Positions 33,811 through 44,736 are shown, counted from the stretch's first letter. The stretch: DNA of 64,000 nt from Streptomyces sp. BA2 (GCF_009769735.1 NZ_WSRO01000001.1:496001-560000); one strand, 5' to 3'. Made by a program: numbers and translations. The notes: a model not told the origin generated them from the sequence alone.

Positions 33811-33883
33811 GGCGATCACCGCGCATTCATCGTCGGTTGGGGAATCGGGATTCGGGATTCGGATCATGATCTCTCGAACGGGT

Positions 33884-33932
33884 CGAGGCCGTTTCGAGAA
33901 CCGCTCGATACGCGGTCACCGAAACGGCCTCG
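33884..33932 (-). terminator. Stem-loop after the ActVI-ORF1-like operon
   Basis: CGAGGCCGTTTCG (33884-33896) and its exact complement (33920-33932) enclose a smaller ACCGC/GCGGT hairpin. It lies just past the stop of the dehydrogenase gene, so it is a likely terminator of the minus-strand operon starting at 37623. Confidence 0.7.
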
Positions 33933-33939
33933 GCACCCT

Positions 33940-34884
33940 TCAGCCCCGCTGGGACACCTCGGCGAGTGTCCGCAGGACGGCGGTCTGCTTGGCGTCGCGC
34001 TCGCGCACCAGCTCCTCGAAGGACCGTGCGCCGTACGCCTCTTCCGCCTGCTCGATGAGCGATTGGATGGTGGCGTCGTCCATGGGCGGGCGGCCGAGCA
34101 GCTCCCAGCCCTGCTCGAGACCGGCGCCGAGGGTGGTCAGCCACTTGCGCAGACCGCCCTTGCCGCCGCCGAGATGGAAGGCGAGGAAGGGGCCCACGGT
34201 CGCCCAGCGCAGCCCGATGGAGTGGGTGACCACGCGGTCCAGCTCTTCGAGGGAGACCACGCCTTCGCGCACCAGGTGGACGGACTCGCGCAGCAGAGCC
34301 GACTGCAGCCGGTTCGCGGCGAAGGCCAGGATCGGCTTGCGCAGCACCACCGGAACCCTGCTGACCGACTCCAGGAACGCGACTGCCTCCTCCACGGCGT
34401 CCGGCGCCGTCCGCTCACCCGCGACCACCTCGACCAGCGGCACCACGTGCGGCGGGTTGAAGGGGTGGCCGACGACCAGGCGGCTGGAGTCCGCCATCCT
34501 CGCGCCCATGTCATCCGGGTTCAGGGTGGAGGTGGACGACAGGATCAGCGCGTGTGCCGGGACGGCCTTGCCGATCCGTTCGAAGAGCTCCTGCTTCAGG
34601 GCCAGGTTCTCCGGGGCGTTCTCGACGACGACGTCCACGTCCGCGACGGCCCGCTCGATGTCGGGCTCGAACTCAAGCCGCTCGCCGAACGTCGCCGGAT
34701 CCGCCGTGCCCTCGGGGAGGTACGGGGCGTACAGCTCAAGTGCCTCGGCCACGATGGCCTCGGCGTCGGGCCTGCGGCTGTTGACCCGCACCCGCAGACC
34801 GTGCCCGAGGAACAGGGCGATCCAGCCGAGACCGATCGTGCCGGCACCGATGACGGCGACCGTGGGCCGCTGTGCGGTCCCCAT
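33940..34884 (-). CDS. 3-hydroxyacyl-CoA-dehydrogenase-like ketoreductase (ActVI-ORF1-like)
   Basis: The 314-residue protein opens VAVIGAGTIGLGWIALFLGHG, a clean NAD(P) GxGxxG loop, then DVDVVVENAPENLALKQELF, ILSSTSTLNPDDM, VGHPFNPPHVVPLVEVV, AANRLQSAL and a helical C-terminal domain with GLRWATVGPF. This is the 3HCDH fold. In actinorhodin, granaticin and medermycin clusters an enzyme of this type (ActVI-ORF1) reduces the C3 ketone before pyran ring closure. It overlaps the LLM gene stop by one base. With the enoyl reductase beside it, it is the main evidence for a benzoisochromanequinone-like step. Confidence 0.85.
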   Translation of the reverse strand: MGTAQRPTVAVIGAGTIGLGWIALFLGHGLRVRVNSRRPDAEAIVAEALELYAPYLPEGTADPATFGERLEFEPDIERAVADVDVVVENAPENLALKQELFERIGKAVPAHALILSSTSTLNPDDMGARMADSSRLVVGHPFNPPHVVPLVEVVAGERTAPDAVEEAVAFLESVSRVPVVLRKPILAFAANRLQSALLRESVHLVREGVVSLEELDRVVTHSIGLRWATVGPFLAFHLGGGKGGLRKWLTTLGAGLEQGWELLGRPPMDDATIQSLIEQAEEAYGARSFEELVRERDAKQTAVLRTLAEVSQRG

Positions 34885-35951
34885 CAGCGCCCCTCGCCCA
34901 GCTTCGGGATGACCTGCTCGGCCATCAGCCGCATCGTGGTCGCCGCGTCCTCGAAGGACAGATGCCCGGAGTGCACGCCGAGGCTGATCGTGATGTCGTC
35001 ACCGAACCAGTCGGAGATCTGCTCCAGTTGACCGCGCACCTGCTCCGGGGCGCCGATGAGCAGCTTGTTCTGCTCCAGCTTGGACTCGAAGTGGGAGTGC
35101 TTGGTGGCCTCGAAGAGCTTCTCGTACCCCGGGTAGGCGTCGGATCGCGTGGTTCCCCAGGCGGCGACGGCCTGATGGATCGCGGCCGAGTTGCGGTCGT
35201 CGTCGTGGCGTCCCTTGACGCGGGCCTGCTCGCCGTCGGAGTCGACGACACAGGGGTAGCTGAAGTGGATCTGCTCCGTGCCCGGGGTGCGGCCGGAGGC
35301 CGCCCACTGCGCGCGGTACAGCTCGAGCCGGGACTGCAGCTCCTCGGTCGACATCACGTTGGGCACCGTCTGCAGGTGGTGGCCGTTGCGGCCCGCCTCC
35401 GCGCAGGACTCGGCGCTGCGCGCCGTGGTCACGAACACCGGCGGGTGCGGCTGCTGAACCGGCCGCGGCAGCAGCGTCACCGGACCGAACTGGTGGAAGC
35501 GGCCGTCGACGACGACGTCTTCCTCGGACCACAGCCGCTTGATCGCGTCGACACCCTCGACGAAGCGGTCCTTGGACTCGTCCATGGAGATGCCGAAGGC
35601 CTTGAACTCGTCGGGCAGGAACGCCCGTCCGAAGGCGGCGTCCACCCGGCCGTTGGAGATGTTGTCCAGCATGGCCAGCTTGCCCGCGAGCTTCACCGGG
35701 TGCTGGAACGCCGGGATGGTGGCGCTCGTGCCCAGACGCACCCGCCGGGTGCGGCCTGCCGCGGCAGCCAGGAAGGTCACCGGGTCGGGGCTGTAGCCGC
35801 CGTAGGCGAAGAAGTAGTGCTCCACCATCTTCACGTGGTCGAAGCCGAGTTCCTCGGCGAGGTCGACCAGGCGCAGCGACTCGTCGAAGTACTGCTGTGC
35901 GGGCTTGTCGGCGGGGCCGACGGTGGGGAAGAAGACAATCCCGAATTTCAC
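34884..35951 (-). CDS. LLM-class flavin-dependent monooxygenase 2
   Basis: A 355-residue luciferase-like TIM barrel: MKFGIVFFPTVG, LVDLAEELGFDHVKMVEHYF, VRLGTSATIPAFQHPVKLAG, LAMLDNISNGRVDAAFGRAF, PPVFVTTARSAESC and a C-terminal LGVHSGHLSFEDA. It resembles the larger-subunit type used by flavin-reductase-dependent monooxygenases. It is coupled to the ActVI-ORF1-like gene and follows a SnoaL-like gene by 18 bp. The reductase at 53754 could supply reduced flavin. The exact oxidation is unknown. Confidence 0.85.
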   Translation of the reverse strand: MKFGIVFFPTVGPADKPAQQYFDESLRLVDLAEELGFDHVKMVEHYFFAYGGYSPDPVTFLAAAAGRTRRVRLGTSATIPAFQHPVKLAGKLAMLDNISNGRVDAAFGRAFLPDEFKAFGISMDESKDRFVEGVDAIKRLWSEEDVVVDGRFHQFGPVTLLPRPVQQPHPPVFVTTARSAESCAEAGRNGHHLQTVPNVMSTEELQSRLELYRAQWAASGRTPGTEQIHFSYPCVVDSDGEQARVKGRHDDDRNSAAIHQAVAAWGTTRSDAYPGYEKLFEATKHSHFESKLEQNKLLIGAPEQVRGQLEQISDWFGDDITISLGVHSGHLSFEDAATTMRLMAEQVIPKLGEGR

Positions 35952-35969
35952 GAAAGCTCCTCAGCGAGG

Positions 35970-36440
35970 TCAGTCACGGCCGGAGCCGTCGTGGTGCAGA
36001 TCGCGGTGGCGGACCTGCCAGCTGCCGTTCACATTCACCAGGTGGTCGTGGCAGATCACACTGGCGAAGATGTCGAGGGCGCCTCCGCGTGGAGTGCGCA
36101 TGGCCAGCGCGTACGCACGGGTGCGCAGTGAGCCGTCGTCCTCGCGGGTCACGTCGAGCATGCCGAGCCAGTGCCTGAAGTCGACCTTCTCCTCGTCGAG
36201 CCGCTTCTTGCGGGCTCGTGACGAGGCCCGGATGGCGTCCCGGCCGCGCAGCGGTTCGGACAGCCGGCTGGCCTCCTGGAACACGCCGTCCTCGGTGAAG
36301 GTCTCGGCCCATTCGTCGGGCCGGCCGTCGTCGATCAGTCCCATCTGGCGGGCGTAGAACTGCTGCACCTGTACGTACAGTTCGGCGGGGACGGCTGCGT
36401 CCGGGGCCGTGCCGATGGTGTCGGGGATCGAGTCGCTCAC
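35970..36440 (-). CDS. SnoaL/NTF2-like small protein 3
   Basis: A 156-residue member of the same family as the proteins at 16645 and 22960: AELYVQVQQFYARQMGLIDDG, WAETFTEDGVFQEAS, FRHWLGMLDVTRE, FASVICHDHLVNVNGSWQVRHRDLH. It lies between the flavin-dependent oxygenase genes, 64 bp after the acyl-CoA-dehydrogenase-like gene, which suggests it works on the same oxidised intermediates. All three copies have kept the fold core, so none looks degenerate. Confidence 0.78.
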   Translation of the reverse strand: MSDSIPDTIGTAPDAAVPAELYVQVQQFYARQMGLIDDGRPDEWAETFTEDGVFQEASRLSEPLRGRDAIRASSRARKKRLDEEKVDFRHWLGMLDVTREDDGSLRTRAYALAMRTPRGGALDIFASVICHDHLVNVNGSWQVRHRDLHHDGSGRD

Positions 36441-36504
36441 GCGAACCGCCTTTCGTCAGTGAGCCGGCTGGCCGGCTCGGGTACGTCGTCGAGGTCCGCG
36501 GGGC

Positions 36505-37623
36505 TCACAGAGCACCCGAACCGTCCAGGAGTTGGCGCCCGTAGGCGCGGGCCGCAGGGTCGAAACGCAGCGCCACATGGCTGGCCAGGCTGTGCACGTC
36601 GCGCCAGACGCGCTGCACCGGATGACCGGCGAGCTGGCCCGCGCTGCCCGACGCACGCAGCAGCGACTCGACCACGTCCACCAGCTGTTCCACGGCGTAC
36701 GCGCAGTCCGCCGGGGAACGGACCAGTTCCAGGGGCGTGGCCTGAGGCGCGTCGGCCACTCGCGCGGCCCGTTCGAGCAGAAGTTGTGCGCTGTCCACCG
36801 CGATCGTCGCCCGGGCCAGTGCCGAGAGCGGCCCGGTCTCTTCCTCGGCCGCGCCGCGGGCCGAGTCCTCCCACGCGCGCAGCGCGGCCCGGGCGGCCCC
36901 CAGCGCCGGTGCGCCGAAGACGAGCCCGCTCAGGAGGCGCAACGGCGCCGTGTGGCAGCGGGCGTCGGAGCCGACGCTACGGCCGACGAGCATGTCCTCC
37001 CGGAGGAATCCGCGCTGCGCCGGCACGAAGACGTTGTCCGCGAGCAAGGTGTTGCTGCCCGTGCCGCGCATCCCGAGCGACGTCCAGGTGTCGGCCACCC
37101 GGTAGTCCTCGCGCGGAAGGGCGAAGAACCAGGGCACCTGCTTGCCGTCCTCGGGAGCAAGCGCGCAGACGAGGGCCCAGTCGGAGAAGTCCACGGCACT
37201 GGTGAAGCTCCACTCGCCGGTGACCCGCCAACCGCCCCTGACCGCGGTGGCGCTGCCGCGGGGGATCAGCGCGCCCACGACGGTGCTGTCCGCGCCCTTC
37301 GCCCACAGCTCCTGCTGCGCCTCCTCGGGCAGGTAGGCGCCCATCCGGCCGGCGGCGGCGATGACCGACGCGCACCAGCCGGCCGATGTGCAGCCCTGTG
37401 CGAGGGCGGACACGGCCTCCAGAAGTTCGACAGCCGAGCCGTCCCGGCCGCCCCAGCGGGCGGGAACGAAGTGCCGGGCGAATCCGGCGTCGCGGATCCC
37501 CTCGGCCACGGGCCCTGGCAGCAGGCGTTCGGCGTCGGCCCTGTCGGCATGGCGCGCGGCGACGGTGGCGAGCTCCTGCGCCCGAACGCGCAGTTCCGTA
37601 CCGGTAGTCGGCCAGCTTGGCAT
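36505..37623 (-). CDS. ActVA-ORF5-like flavin-dependent monooxygenase (acyl-CoA dehydrogenase fold)
   Basis: The 372-residue product has the acyl-CoA-dehydrogenase/HpaB-like fold: FARHFVPARWGGRDGSAVEL, ALAQGCTSAGWCASVIAAAG, GGWRVTGEWSFTSAVDFSDW, SLGMRGTGSNTLLADNVFVP and a helical C-terminal domain. The Gly-Trp-Cys-Ala-Ser segment and the missing acyl-CoA catalytic Glu region fit group D two-component monooxygenases such as ActVA-ORF5, which use FMNH2 from a separate reductase to hydroxylate naphthol rings. ATG at 37623 is used. The matching reductase candidate is at 53754-54254. It begins the minus-strand operon ending at 33940. Confidence 0.83.
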   Translation of the reverse strand: MPSWPTTGTELRVRAQELATVAARHADRADAERLLPGPVAEGIRDAGFARHFVPARWGGRDGSAVELLEAVSALAQGCTSAGWCASVIAAAGRMGAYLPEEAQQELWAKGADSTVVGALIPRGSATAVRGGWRVTGEWSFTSAVDFSDWALVCALAPEDGKQVPWFFALPREDYRVADTWTSLGMRGTGSNTLLADNVFVPAQRGFLREDMLVGRSVGSDARCHTAPLRLLSGLVFGAPALGAARAALRAWEDSARGAAEEETGPLSALARATIAVDSAQLLLERAARVADAPQATPLELVRSPADCAYAVEQLVDVVESLLRASGSAGQLAGHPVQRVWRDVHSLASHVALRFDPAARAYGRQLLDGSGAL

Positions 37624-37842
37624 CAGCAACCACTTTCCTCGCTCGTCGTGGTGGTGCCGCAACAGGGGCGGGCAGTGCACCGACTGTCGCCGTGGGGGAT
37701 CCAGACACGCTGGAAGGCTGCTCAACGTCGTGGCGGGGGTGCTCCGCGCGGCCACGACTCACCTTCGACCGAGGCCTCCCATGCTCGGTGGGCCAGGAGT
37801 TGGGGACGGCCCAGAGCAGACGACGACACGAGGTGACATCCG

Positions 37843-38790
37843 GTGAAAGGCATCATCCTGGCCGGGGGCAACGGCACCCGGCTGCACCCCATCACGCTTG
37901 GGGTGTCCAAACAGTTGTTGCCCGTCTACGACAAGCCCATGATCTATTACCCGCTGTCCGTGCTGATGCTGGCGGGCATCCGGGACATCCTCGTCATCTC
38001 GTCGCCGCGGGACCTGCCGCAGTACCGGACCGTACTCGGCGACGGCAGCTCGCTCGGAATCAACCTCTCCTACGCCGAGCAGGCCCAACCGCAGGGTCTG
38101 GCGCAGGCGTTCACCATCGGCGCCGACCACATCGGTGACGATTCCGTCGCGCTGGTCCTCGGGGACAACATCTTCCACGGGCCCGGCTTCTCAACTCTGC
38201 TTCAGGAGCATGTGCCGCACACCGACGGCGCCCTGCTGTTCGGCTACCCGGTGCGCGATCCCGAGCGCTACGGGGTCGGCGAGGCGGACACGCTGGGGCG
38301 GCTCACCTCGCTGGAGGAGAAGCCCGTCAACCCGCGCTCCAACCGCGCCATCACCGGCCTGTACTTCTACGACAACGACGTCGTCTCCATCGCCCGTCAG
38401 CTGCGGCCCTCGCCGCGGGGCGAGCTGGAGATCACCGACGTCAACCTGGACTATCTGGCCCGTGGCAAGGCCCACTTGGTGGACCTCGGCCGTGGATTCA
38501 CCTGGCTGGACACCGGCACCCACGATTCGCTCCTCGACGCGGGGAACTACATCCAGGCCCTGGAGCGCCGCCAAGGGCTGCGGATCGCGTGTGTCGAGGA
38601 AGTGGCCCTGCGCAAGGGATTCATCAGCGCCGACCACTGCTACCGCCTCGGGGAGCAGCTCGGGCAGTCAGGTTACGGCCGTTACGTCATGGACGTCGCC
38701 GCATCGCTGCGCGGCGCGGGACCCGAGCGACGCGGCGGGTCCATCGGTGTGGAGCACGGCATCCGAGAGGCGGAACCGGCCGTGCTGTGA
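37843..38790 (+). CDS. rmlA: Glucose-1-phosphate thymidylyltransferase
   Basis: The 315-residue product begins [19 protein letters not shown], the nucleotidyltransferase signature, and continues [86 protein letters not shown]. All are hallmark blocks of RmlA, which makes dTDP-glucose from glucose 1-phosphate and dTTP. GTG at 37843 is the family start. This opens the deoxysugar pathway, whose next enzymes are encoded from 59669 onward. It is followed by metK after a 115-bp gap. Confidence 0.96.
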   Translation: MKGIILAGGNGTRLHPITLGVSKQLLPVYDKPMIYYPLSVLMLAGIRDILVISSPRDLPQYRTVLGDGSSLGINLSYAEQAQPQGLAQAFTIGADHIGDDSVALVLGDNIFHGPGFSTLLQEHVPHTDGALLFGYPVRDPERYGVGEADTLGRLTSLEEKPVNPRSNRAITGLYFYDNDVVSIARQLRPSPRGELEITDVNLDYLARGKAHLVDLGRGFTWLDTGTHDSLLDAGNYIQALERRQGLRIACVEEVALRKGFISADHCYRLGEQLGQSGYGRYVMDVAASLRGAGPERRGGSIGVEHGIREAEPAVL

Positions 38791-38905
38791 GGCACCACGG
38801 CCTCGGCTCACATCCCGGGCGCCACCCGGCAACCACGCCTCTTCAAGCAGTTCTCCAGAACGGTCGGGGACTGTCTATTCAGCTGAAGCAACAGGAGGAA
38901 CCGTC

Positions 38906-40144
38906 GTGTCCCGTCGTCTGTTCACCTCGGAGTCTGTGACCGAGGGGCATCCCGACAAGATCGCTGACCAGATCAGCGACGTCATTCTCGACGCGCTGCT
39001 GGGCCAGGATCCCGCTTCGCGTGTCGCGGTCGAAACCCTGGTCACCACCGGTCAGGTGCACATCGCGGGTGAGGTGACGACATCGGCGTACGCCGACATC
39101 GCCGCGCTGGTGCGGAAGAAGATCCTCGACATCGGTTACGACTCGTCGGCGAAGGGTTTCGACGGCGGCTCCTGCGGCGTTTCGGTGTCGATCGGCGCGC
39201 AGTCTCCCGACATCGCGCAGGGCGTGGACACGGCGTACGAGTCTCGTGTCGAGGGCGCCGCGGCGGGCGGGGAGAGCGACGATCTCGACCGGCAGGGCGC
39301 GGGCGACCAAGGCCTCATGTTCGGGTACGCCACGAACGAGACGCCCGCCTTGATGCCGCTGCCGATCGAGCTGTCCCACCGTCTCGCGCGTCGTCTGACG
39401 GAGGTCCGCAAGGACGGCACCGTCCCCTACCTGCGCCCCGACGGCAAGACCCAGGTCACCATCGAGTACTCGGGCAGCCGGCCGGTCCGCCTGGACACCG
39501 TGGTGGTCTCGTCGCAGCACGCCGCAGACATCGATCTGGACTCGCTGCTCACCCCCGACATCCGCGAGCACGTGGTCGAGCACGTACTGGCGCAGCTCGC
39601 CGATGACGGCATCAAGCTGGAGACCGAGGGCTACCGCCTCCTGGTCAACCCGACGGGACGCTTCGAGATCGGCGGCCCGATGGGCGACGCGGGCCTGACC
39701 GGCCGCAAGATCATTATTGACACGTACGGCGGCATGGCTCGCCACGGCGGCGGCGCGTTCTCCGGCAAGGACCCGTCCAAGGTGGACCGTTCGGCGGCGT
39801 ACGCGATGCGCTGGGTGGCCAAGAACGTCGTCGCCGCCGGCCTCGCCGACCGCTGCGAGGTGCAGGTCGCGTACGCGATCGGCAAGGCCGAGCCGGTGGG
39901 CCTGTTCGTGGAGACCTTCGGCACGGCCACCGTCGCGGTCGAGAAGATCGAGGCCGCCATCGCCGAGGTCTTCGACCTGCGCCCGGCCGCGATCATCCAC
40001 GACCTGGACCTGCTGCGTCCCATCTACTCCCAGACCGCGGCGTACGGCCACTTCGGCCGTGAGCTGCCGGACTTCACCTGGGAGCGCACCGACCGCGCCG
40101 ACGCCCTGCGCAAGGCGGTGAAGGCGGTGAAGGCGGCGGCCTGA
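38906..40144 (+). CDS. metK: S-adenosylmethionine synthetase
   Basis: A 412-residue Met[96 protein letters not shown]. These cover the methionine, ATP and metal sites. It makes SAM from methionine and ATP. GTG at 38906 follows AGGAGGAA. Its presence beside adenosine kinase, MetH, MetF and AhcY, all within an antibiotic cluster, shows a dedicated SAM regeneration cassette; a second housekeeping metK would be expected elsewhere. I see no riboswitch in the 115 bp upstream. Confidence 0.97.
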   Translation: MSRRLFTSESVTEGHPDKIADQISDVILDALLGQDPASRVAVETLVTTGQVHIAGEVTTSAYADIAALVRKKILDIGYDSSAKGFDGGSCGVSVSIGAQSPDIAQGVDTAYESRVEGAAAGGESDDLDRQGAGDQGLMFGYATNETPALMPLPIELSHRLARRLTEVRKDGTVPYLRPDGKTQVTIEYSGSRPVRLDTVVVSSQHAADIDLDSLLTPDIREHVVEHVLAQLADDGIKLETEGYRLLVNPTGRFEIGGPMGDAGLTGRKIIIDTYGGMARHGGGAFSGKDPSKVDRSAAYAMRWVAKNVVAAGLADRCEVQVAYAIGKAEPVGLFVETFGTATVAVEKIEAAIAEVFDLRPAAIIHDLDLLRPIYSQTAAYGHFGRELPDFTWERTDRADALRKAVKAVKAAA

Positions 40145-40182
40145 CGGTGCGGCGCCGCCGGGGACACCCCGGCGCCGGAGCC

Positions 40183-40219
40183 AGCGGTGCACGGCTCCCC
40201 CCCCGGGCCGTGCACCGCT
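40183..40219. terminator. Hairpin after metK
   Basis: AGCGGTGCACGG and its exact complement flank a 13-nt C/G-rich loop, just after metK and 73 bp before the adenosine kinase gene. It would separate metK from the downstream four-gene operon. Confidence 0.75.
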
Positions 40220-40291
40220 TTCCCCGTGTGGTGTCAGCCACCGGAGCTGTTTCGTTCCCGATGTCGGCCTCAGGTTCAAGGAGTGCTTTTC

Positions 40292-41275
40292 GTGCGTATC
40301 GCCGTGACTGGATCGATCGCGACCGACCATCTGATGGTCTTCCCCGGACGCTTTGCCGAGCAATTGATGAAGGAACAACTGGAGCGGGTCTCCTTGTCGT
40401 TCCTCGCCGACCGGCTGGAGGTGCGCAGGGGCGGTGTCGCCGCCAACATCGCCTTCGGTCTCGGTCAGCTCCGTCTCGAGCCGATCCTGGTGGGTGCGGC
40501 GGGAATCGACTTCGCCGAGTACGACAGCTGGCTGCGGGCGAACGGCGTCGACACCTCGGAGGTGCGGGTCAGCGAGAGTCTGCACACCGCGCGCTTCGTG
40601 TGCACCACCGACGACGACCAGAATCAGATCGCCACCTTCTACGCCGGCGCGATGGCCGAGGCGTCCCGGATCGATCTGGCCGCGATCATCGCCCGTACGG
40701 GGAAGCCCGAGCTCGTCCTGGTCGGGGCCGACGACCCCGAGGCGATGCTGCGGCACACGTCCACGGCGCACAGCCTCGGTGTCCCCGTCGCCGCCGATCC
40801 CTCCCAGCAGCTCGCCCGCCTCGACCGGGAGCAGGCGCGTCAACTGGTCGACGGGGCCGGGTGGTTGTTCACCAACGAGTATGAGGCGGCGCTCCTGCTC
40901 GAGCGCACCGGCTGGAGCGAGCAGCAGCTTCTCGGCCGGGTCGGCACCTGGATCACCACGCTGGGCGACGCGGGTGTCTCGCTGGCCCGGTCAGGTGACC
41001 CCGTGGTGCGGATACCGGCCGTGGCCACGGACAGGATCGCCGACCCCACGGGTGCGGGCGACGCCTTCCGGTCGGGGTTCCTCGCGGGCACGGCATGGAA
41101 GTGGCCCCAGGAACAGGCCGCCCGGCTCGGCTGTGCCCTGGCCACCACGGTGCTGGAGTCGGTCGGCACCCAGGAACACAAGCTGGTCCCCTCGGACCTC
41201 ATCGACCGTATCGACCAGACATACGGCAATGACGTGGCCCGTGCCATCGAGCCACGGTTGGCAGGTCTGTCATGA
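40292..41275 (+). CDS. Adenosine kinase-like PfkB carbohydrate kinase
   Basis: A 327-residue PfkB kinase: RIAVTGSIATDHLMVFPGRF, RRGGVAANIAFGLGQL (substrate loop), PVAADPSQQL, WLFTNEYEAALLLE and the C-terminal IADPTGAGDAFRSGFLAG with the catalytic Asp and anion hole. The SIATDHLMVFPG and FTNEYE features fit actinobacterial adenosine kinases. In the SAM cycle it removes the adenosine released by AhcY, pulling hydrolysis of S-adenosylhomocysteine forward. GTG at 40292 follows AAGGAG. The stop overlaps metH by 4 bp. Confidence 0.9.
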   Translation: MRIAVTGSIATDHLMVFPGRFAEQLMKEQLERVSLSFLADRLEVRRGGVAANIAFGLGQLRLEPILVGAAGIDFAEYDSWLRANGVDTSEVRVSESLHTARFVCTTDDDQNQIATFYAGAMAEASRIDLAAIIARTGKPELVLVGADDPEAMLRHTSTAHSLGVPVAADPSQQLARLDREQARQLVDGAGWLFTNEYEAALLLERTGWSEQQLLGRVGTWITTLGDAGVSLARSGDPVVRIPAVATDRIADPTGAGDAFRSGFLAGTAWKWPQEQAARLGCALATTVLESVGTQEHKLVPSDLIDRIDQTYGNDVARAIEPRLAGLS

Positions 41276-44200
41276 GTACGGCAGAGCGCCGGCGCGTCGA
41301 TGCCTTCCGCGAAGCCCTCGCCACGCGTGTGGTGGTGGCGGACGGTGCGATGGGCACGATGCTCCAGGCGCAGGACCCGACACTTGAGGACTTCCAGCAG
41401 CTTGAGGGCTGTAACGAGATCTTGAACGTGACCCGGCCGGACATCGTCCGCTCGGTGCATGAGGAGTATTTCGCGGTCGGTGTCGACTGCGTGGAGACGA
41501 ACACGTTCGGCACGAACTTCGCCGCGTTGAGCGAGTACGACATCCCCGAGCGCAACTTCGAGCTGTCCGAGGCGGGTGCCCGTATCGCCCGCGAGGTGGC
41601 GGATGAGTTCACCGCGTCGACGGGGCAGCAGCGGTGGGTGCTGGGTTCGATGGGTCCGGGCACCAAGCTGCCGACCCTGGGTCACGCCCCCTACACGGTG
41701 CTGCGCGATGCCTATCAGATCAACGCCGAGGGCATGATCGCGGGCGGTGCGGACGCGCTGCTGGTGGAGACCACCCAGGACCTGTTGCAGACCAAGGCGG
41801 CGATTCTGGGTGCCCGCCGGGCTCTGGAGGCCACCGGCGCGAACCTCCCGCTGATCTGCTCGGTGACGGTCGAGACGACGGGCACGATGCTGCTCGGCTC
41901 GGAGATCGGCGCCGCGCTGACCGCCCTGGAGCCGCTGGGCATCGACATGATCGGCCTGAACTGCGCGACGGGCCCGGCGGAGATGAGCGAGCACCTGCGC
42001 TACCTCGCCCGCCACTCGCGCGTCCCGATCTCCTGCATGCCCAACGCGGGCCTGCCGGTGTTGGGCAAGGACGGCGCGCACTACCCGCTGACGGCCCCGG
42101 AGCTCGCCGACGCCCAGGAGACCTTCGTACGCGAATACGGCCTGTCCCTGGTCGGCGGCTGCTGCGGCACCACCCCCGAGCACCTGCGCCAGGTCGTCGA
42201 ACGCGTCCGCGGCGTGGAGACGGTGCGCCGTGAGCCGCACCCGGAGCCGGGCGCCGCCTCGCTCTACCAGACCGTGCCTTTCCGCCAGGACACCGCGTAT
42301 ATGGCGATCGGTGAGCGCACGAACGCCAACGGCTCGAAGAAGTTCCGTGAGGCGATGCTGGAGGGCCGCTGGGACGACTGTGTGGAGATGGCCCGCGACC
42401 AGATCCGCGAGGGCGCGCACATGCTCGACCTGTGCGTCGACTACGTGGGCCGCGACGGGGTCGCCGACATGGCCGAGCTGGCGGGCCGGTTCGCCACCGC
42501 CTCCACCCTGCCCATCGTCCTTGACTCGACCGAACTGCCGGTTCTTCAGGCGGGGTTGGAGAAGCTGGGCGGCCGCGCGGTCATCAACTCGGTCAACTAC
42601 GAGGATGGGGATGGTCCCGAGTCGCGGTTCGCGAAGGTGACCGCGCTCGCCAAGGAGCATGGTGCGGCGCTGATCGCGCTGACCATCGACGAGGAGGGTC
42701 AGGCCCGTACCGTCGAGCACAAGGTGGCCATCGCCGAGCGCCTCATCGACGACCTGACCGGCACCTGGGGCGTTCACGAGTCGGACATCCTCATCGACTG
42801 CCTGACCTTCACCATCTGCACGGGCCAGGAGGAGTCACGCAAGGACGGCATCGCCACCATCGAGGCGATCCGCGAGCTCAAGCGCCGCCACCCGGACGTG
42901 CAGACCACGCTGGGCCTGTCCAACATTTCCTTCGGTCTCAACCCCGCCGCCCGCGTCGTCCTGAACTCCGTGTTCCTGGACGAGTGCGTCAAGGCGGGCC
43001 TGGACTCGGCGATCGTGCACGCCTCCAAGATCCTGCCCATCGCGCGTCTCGACGACGAGCAGGTGAAGGCGGCCCACGACCTGATCTACGACCGCCGCGA
43101 AGAGGGCTACGACCCCCTGCAGAAGCTCATGGAGCTGTTCGAGGGCGTCAACATGAAGTCGATGAAGGAGGGCAAGGCCGAGGAGCTCCTCGCGCTGCCG
43201 CTGGACGAGCGCCTGAAGCGCCGCATCATCGACGGCGAGAAGAAGGGCCTGGAGACCGACCTCGACGAGGCCCTGGAGACCCGCCCGGCGCTCGACATCG
43301 TCAACGACACCCTGCTTGAGGGCATGAAGGTCGTCGGCGAGCTCTTCGGTTCGGGCCAGATGCAGCTGCCCTTCGTGCTGCAGTCCGCCGAGGTGATGAA
43401 GACCGCGGTGGCGCACCTGGAGCCGCACATGGAGAAGTCGGACTCCGAGGGCAAGGGCACCATCGTCCTGGCCACCGTCCGCGGTGACGTGCATGACATC
43501 GGCAAGAACCTCGTCGACATCATCCTGTCCAACAACGGCTACAACGTGGTCAACCTCGGCATCAAACAGCCGGTCGCCGCGATCCTGGACGCCGCCGCCG
43601 AGCACCGCGCCGACGTCATCGGCATGTCCGGTCTCCTGGTGAAGTCGACCGTGATCATGAAGGAGAACCTGGAGGAGCTCAACCAACGCAAGATGGCCGC
43701 CGACTTCCCGGTGATCCTCGGCGGCGCGGCACTCACCCGTGCGTACGTCGAGCAAGACCTCCACGAGATCTACGAAGGCGAAGTCCGCTACGCCCGCGAC
43801 GCCTTCGAAGGCCTGCGCCTGATGGACGCCCTCATCGCGGTCAAGCGCGGCGTCCCCGGCGCCACGCTGCCCGAACTCAAGCAACGCCGCGTTCCGAAGC
43901 GGGAGGTGGTGCTGGAGGAGCCGCAGGAGATCGGACGCTCGGACGTCGCGACCGACAACCCCGTCCCCGAGCCGCCGTTCCGCGGCACCCGCGTCGTCAA
44001 GGGCATCCACCTCAAGGAGTACGCCTCCTGGCTCGACGAGAACGCCCTTTTCAAGGGCCAGTGGGGGCTCAAGGGCGACACCATCGAGAGCGAGGGCCGG
44101 CCGAGGCTGCGCATGTGGCTCGACCGGCTGCGTACGGAGAATCTGCTCGAAGCGGCCGTGGTCCACGGCTACTTCCCCTGTGTCTCCAAGGGTGACGACC

Positions 44201-44736
44201 TGATCATCCTGGACGACGACGGGAACGAGCGGACCCGGTTCACCTTCCCGCGCCAGCGCCGCGGCCGGAACCTGTGCCTCGCGGACTTCTTCCGCCCGGA
44301 GGAGTCCGGCGAGACCGACGTGGTCGGCCTTCAGGTCGTCACCGTCGGCTCGAAGATCGGCGAGGCCGCCGCCGAGCTGTTCGCCGCCGACTCCTACCGC
44401 GACTACCTCGAACTGCACGGTTTGTCCGTGCAGTTGGCCGAAGCCCTGGCCGAGTACTGGCACTCCCGCGTGCGCACCGAGCTGGGCATCGACGGAAGTG
44501 ACCCGTCCGCGATGGAGGGCATGTTCCGTACCGAGTACCAGGGGTGCCGGTACTCCCTGGGCTACCCGGCCTGCCCCGACCTGGAGGACCGCGCCAAGAT
44601 CGCGGATCTGCTCGGCCCGGAGCGCATCGGCGTCGTCCTTTCCGAGGAGTTCCAGCTCCACCCCGAGCAGTCCACCGACGCGATCGTGCTCCACCACCCC
44701 GAGGCGAGCTACTTCAACGCCGGCGGAGGCCGCTGA
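41272..44736 (+). CDS. metH: Cobalamin-dependent methionine synthase
   Basis: The 1154-residue protein shows all MetH modules in order. The homocysteine domain has [14 protein letters not shown] and the zinc Cys segments GLNCATGP and [11 protein letters not shown]. The methyltetrahydrofolate domain has [18 protein letters not shown], and the cap is near [21 protein letters not shown]. The B12 domain carries [17 protein letters not shown] (the DxHxxG base-off ligand). The C-terminal reactivation domain has QWGLKG, YFPC and [17 protein letters not shown]. It remethylates homocysteine to methionine. It sits in the adenosine-kinase/metH/metF/ahcY operon with overlapping codons. Cobalamin is required. 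Confidence 0.97.
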   Translation: MSTAERRRVDAFREALATRVVVADGAMGTMLQAQDPTLEDFQQLEGCNEILNVTRPDIVRSVHEEYFAVGVDCVETNTFGTNFAALSEYDIPERNFELSEAGARIAREVADEFTASTGQQRWVLGSMGPGTKLPTLGHAPYTVLRDAYQINAEGMIAGGADALLVETTQDLLQTKAAILGARRALEATGANLPLICSVTVETTGTMLLGSEIGAALTALEPLGIDMIGLNCATGPAEMSEHLRYLARHSRVPISCMPNAGLPVLGKDGAHYPLTAPELADAQETFVREYGLSLVGGCCGTTPEHLRQVVERVRGVETVRREPHPEPGAASLYQTVPFRQDTAYMAIGERTNANGSKKFREAMLEGRWDDCVEMARDQIREGAHMLDLCVDYVGRDGVADMAELAGRFATASTLPIVLDSTELPVLQAGLEKLGGRAVINSVNYEDGDGPESRFAKVTALAKEHGAALIALTIDEEGQARTVEHKVAIAERLIDDLTGTWGVHESDILIDCLTFTICTGQEESRKDGIATIEAIRELKRRHPDVQTTLGLSNISFGLNPAARVVLNSVFLDECVKAGLDSAIVHASKILPIARLDDEQVKAAHDLIYDRREEGYDPLQKLMELFEGVNMKSMKEGKAEELLALPLDERLKRRIIDGEKKGLETDLDEALETRPALDIVNDTLLEGMKVVGELFGSGQMQLPFVLQSAEVMKTAVAHLEPHMEKSDSEGKGTIVLATVRGDVHDIGKNLVDIILSNNGYNVVNLGIKQPVAAILDAAAEHRADVIGMSGLLVKSTVIMKENLEELNQRKMAADFPVILGGAALTRAYVEQDLHEIYEGEVRYARDAFEGLRLMDALIAVKRGVPGATLPELKQRRVPKREVVLEEPQEIGRSDVATDNPVPEPPFRGTRVVKGIHLKEYASWLDENALFKGQWGLKGDTIESEGRPRLRMWLDRLRTENLLEAAVVHGYFPCVSKGDDLIILDDDGNERTRFTFPRQRRGRNLCLADFFRPEESGETDVVGLQVVTVGSKIGEAAAELFAADSYRDYLELHGLSVQLAEALAEYWHSRVRTELGIDGSDPSAMEGMFRTEYQGCRYSLGYPACPDLEDRAKIADLLGPERIGVVLSEEFQLHPEQSTDAIVLHHPEASYFNAGGGR

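Noticed and set aside
31579..35031. Very long plus-strand open frame of 1150 codons crossing ARO/CYC 2, the reductase and the dehydrogenase genes
   Set aside because: It is an artefact of high third-position GC: low-complexity Arg/Gly/Ala-rich translation, no family features, and it runs antisense to well-supported genes and through a 21-bp terminator.
38791..38905. Possible SAM riboswitch upstream of metK
   Set aside because: Only 115 bp are available and I see no pattern of helices or anti-terminator typical of SAM-I or SAM-IV elements.
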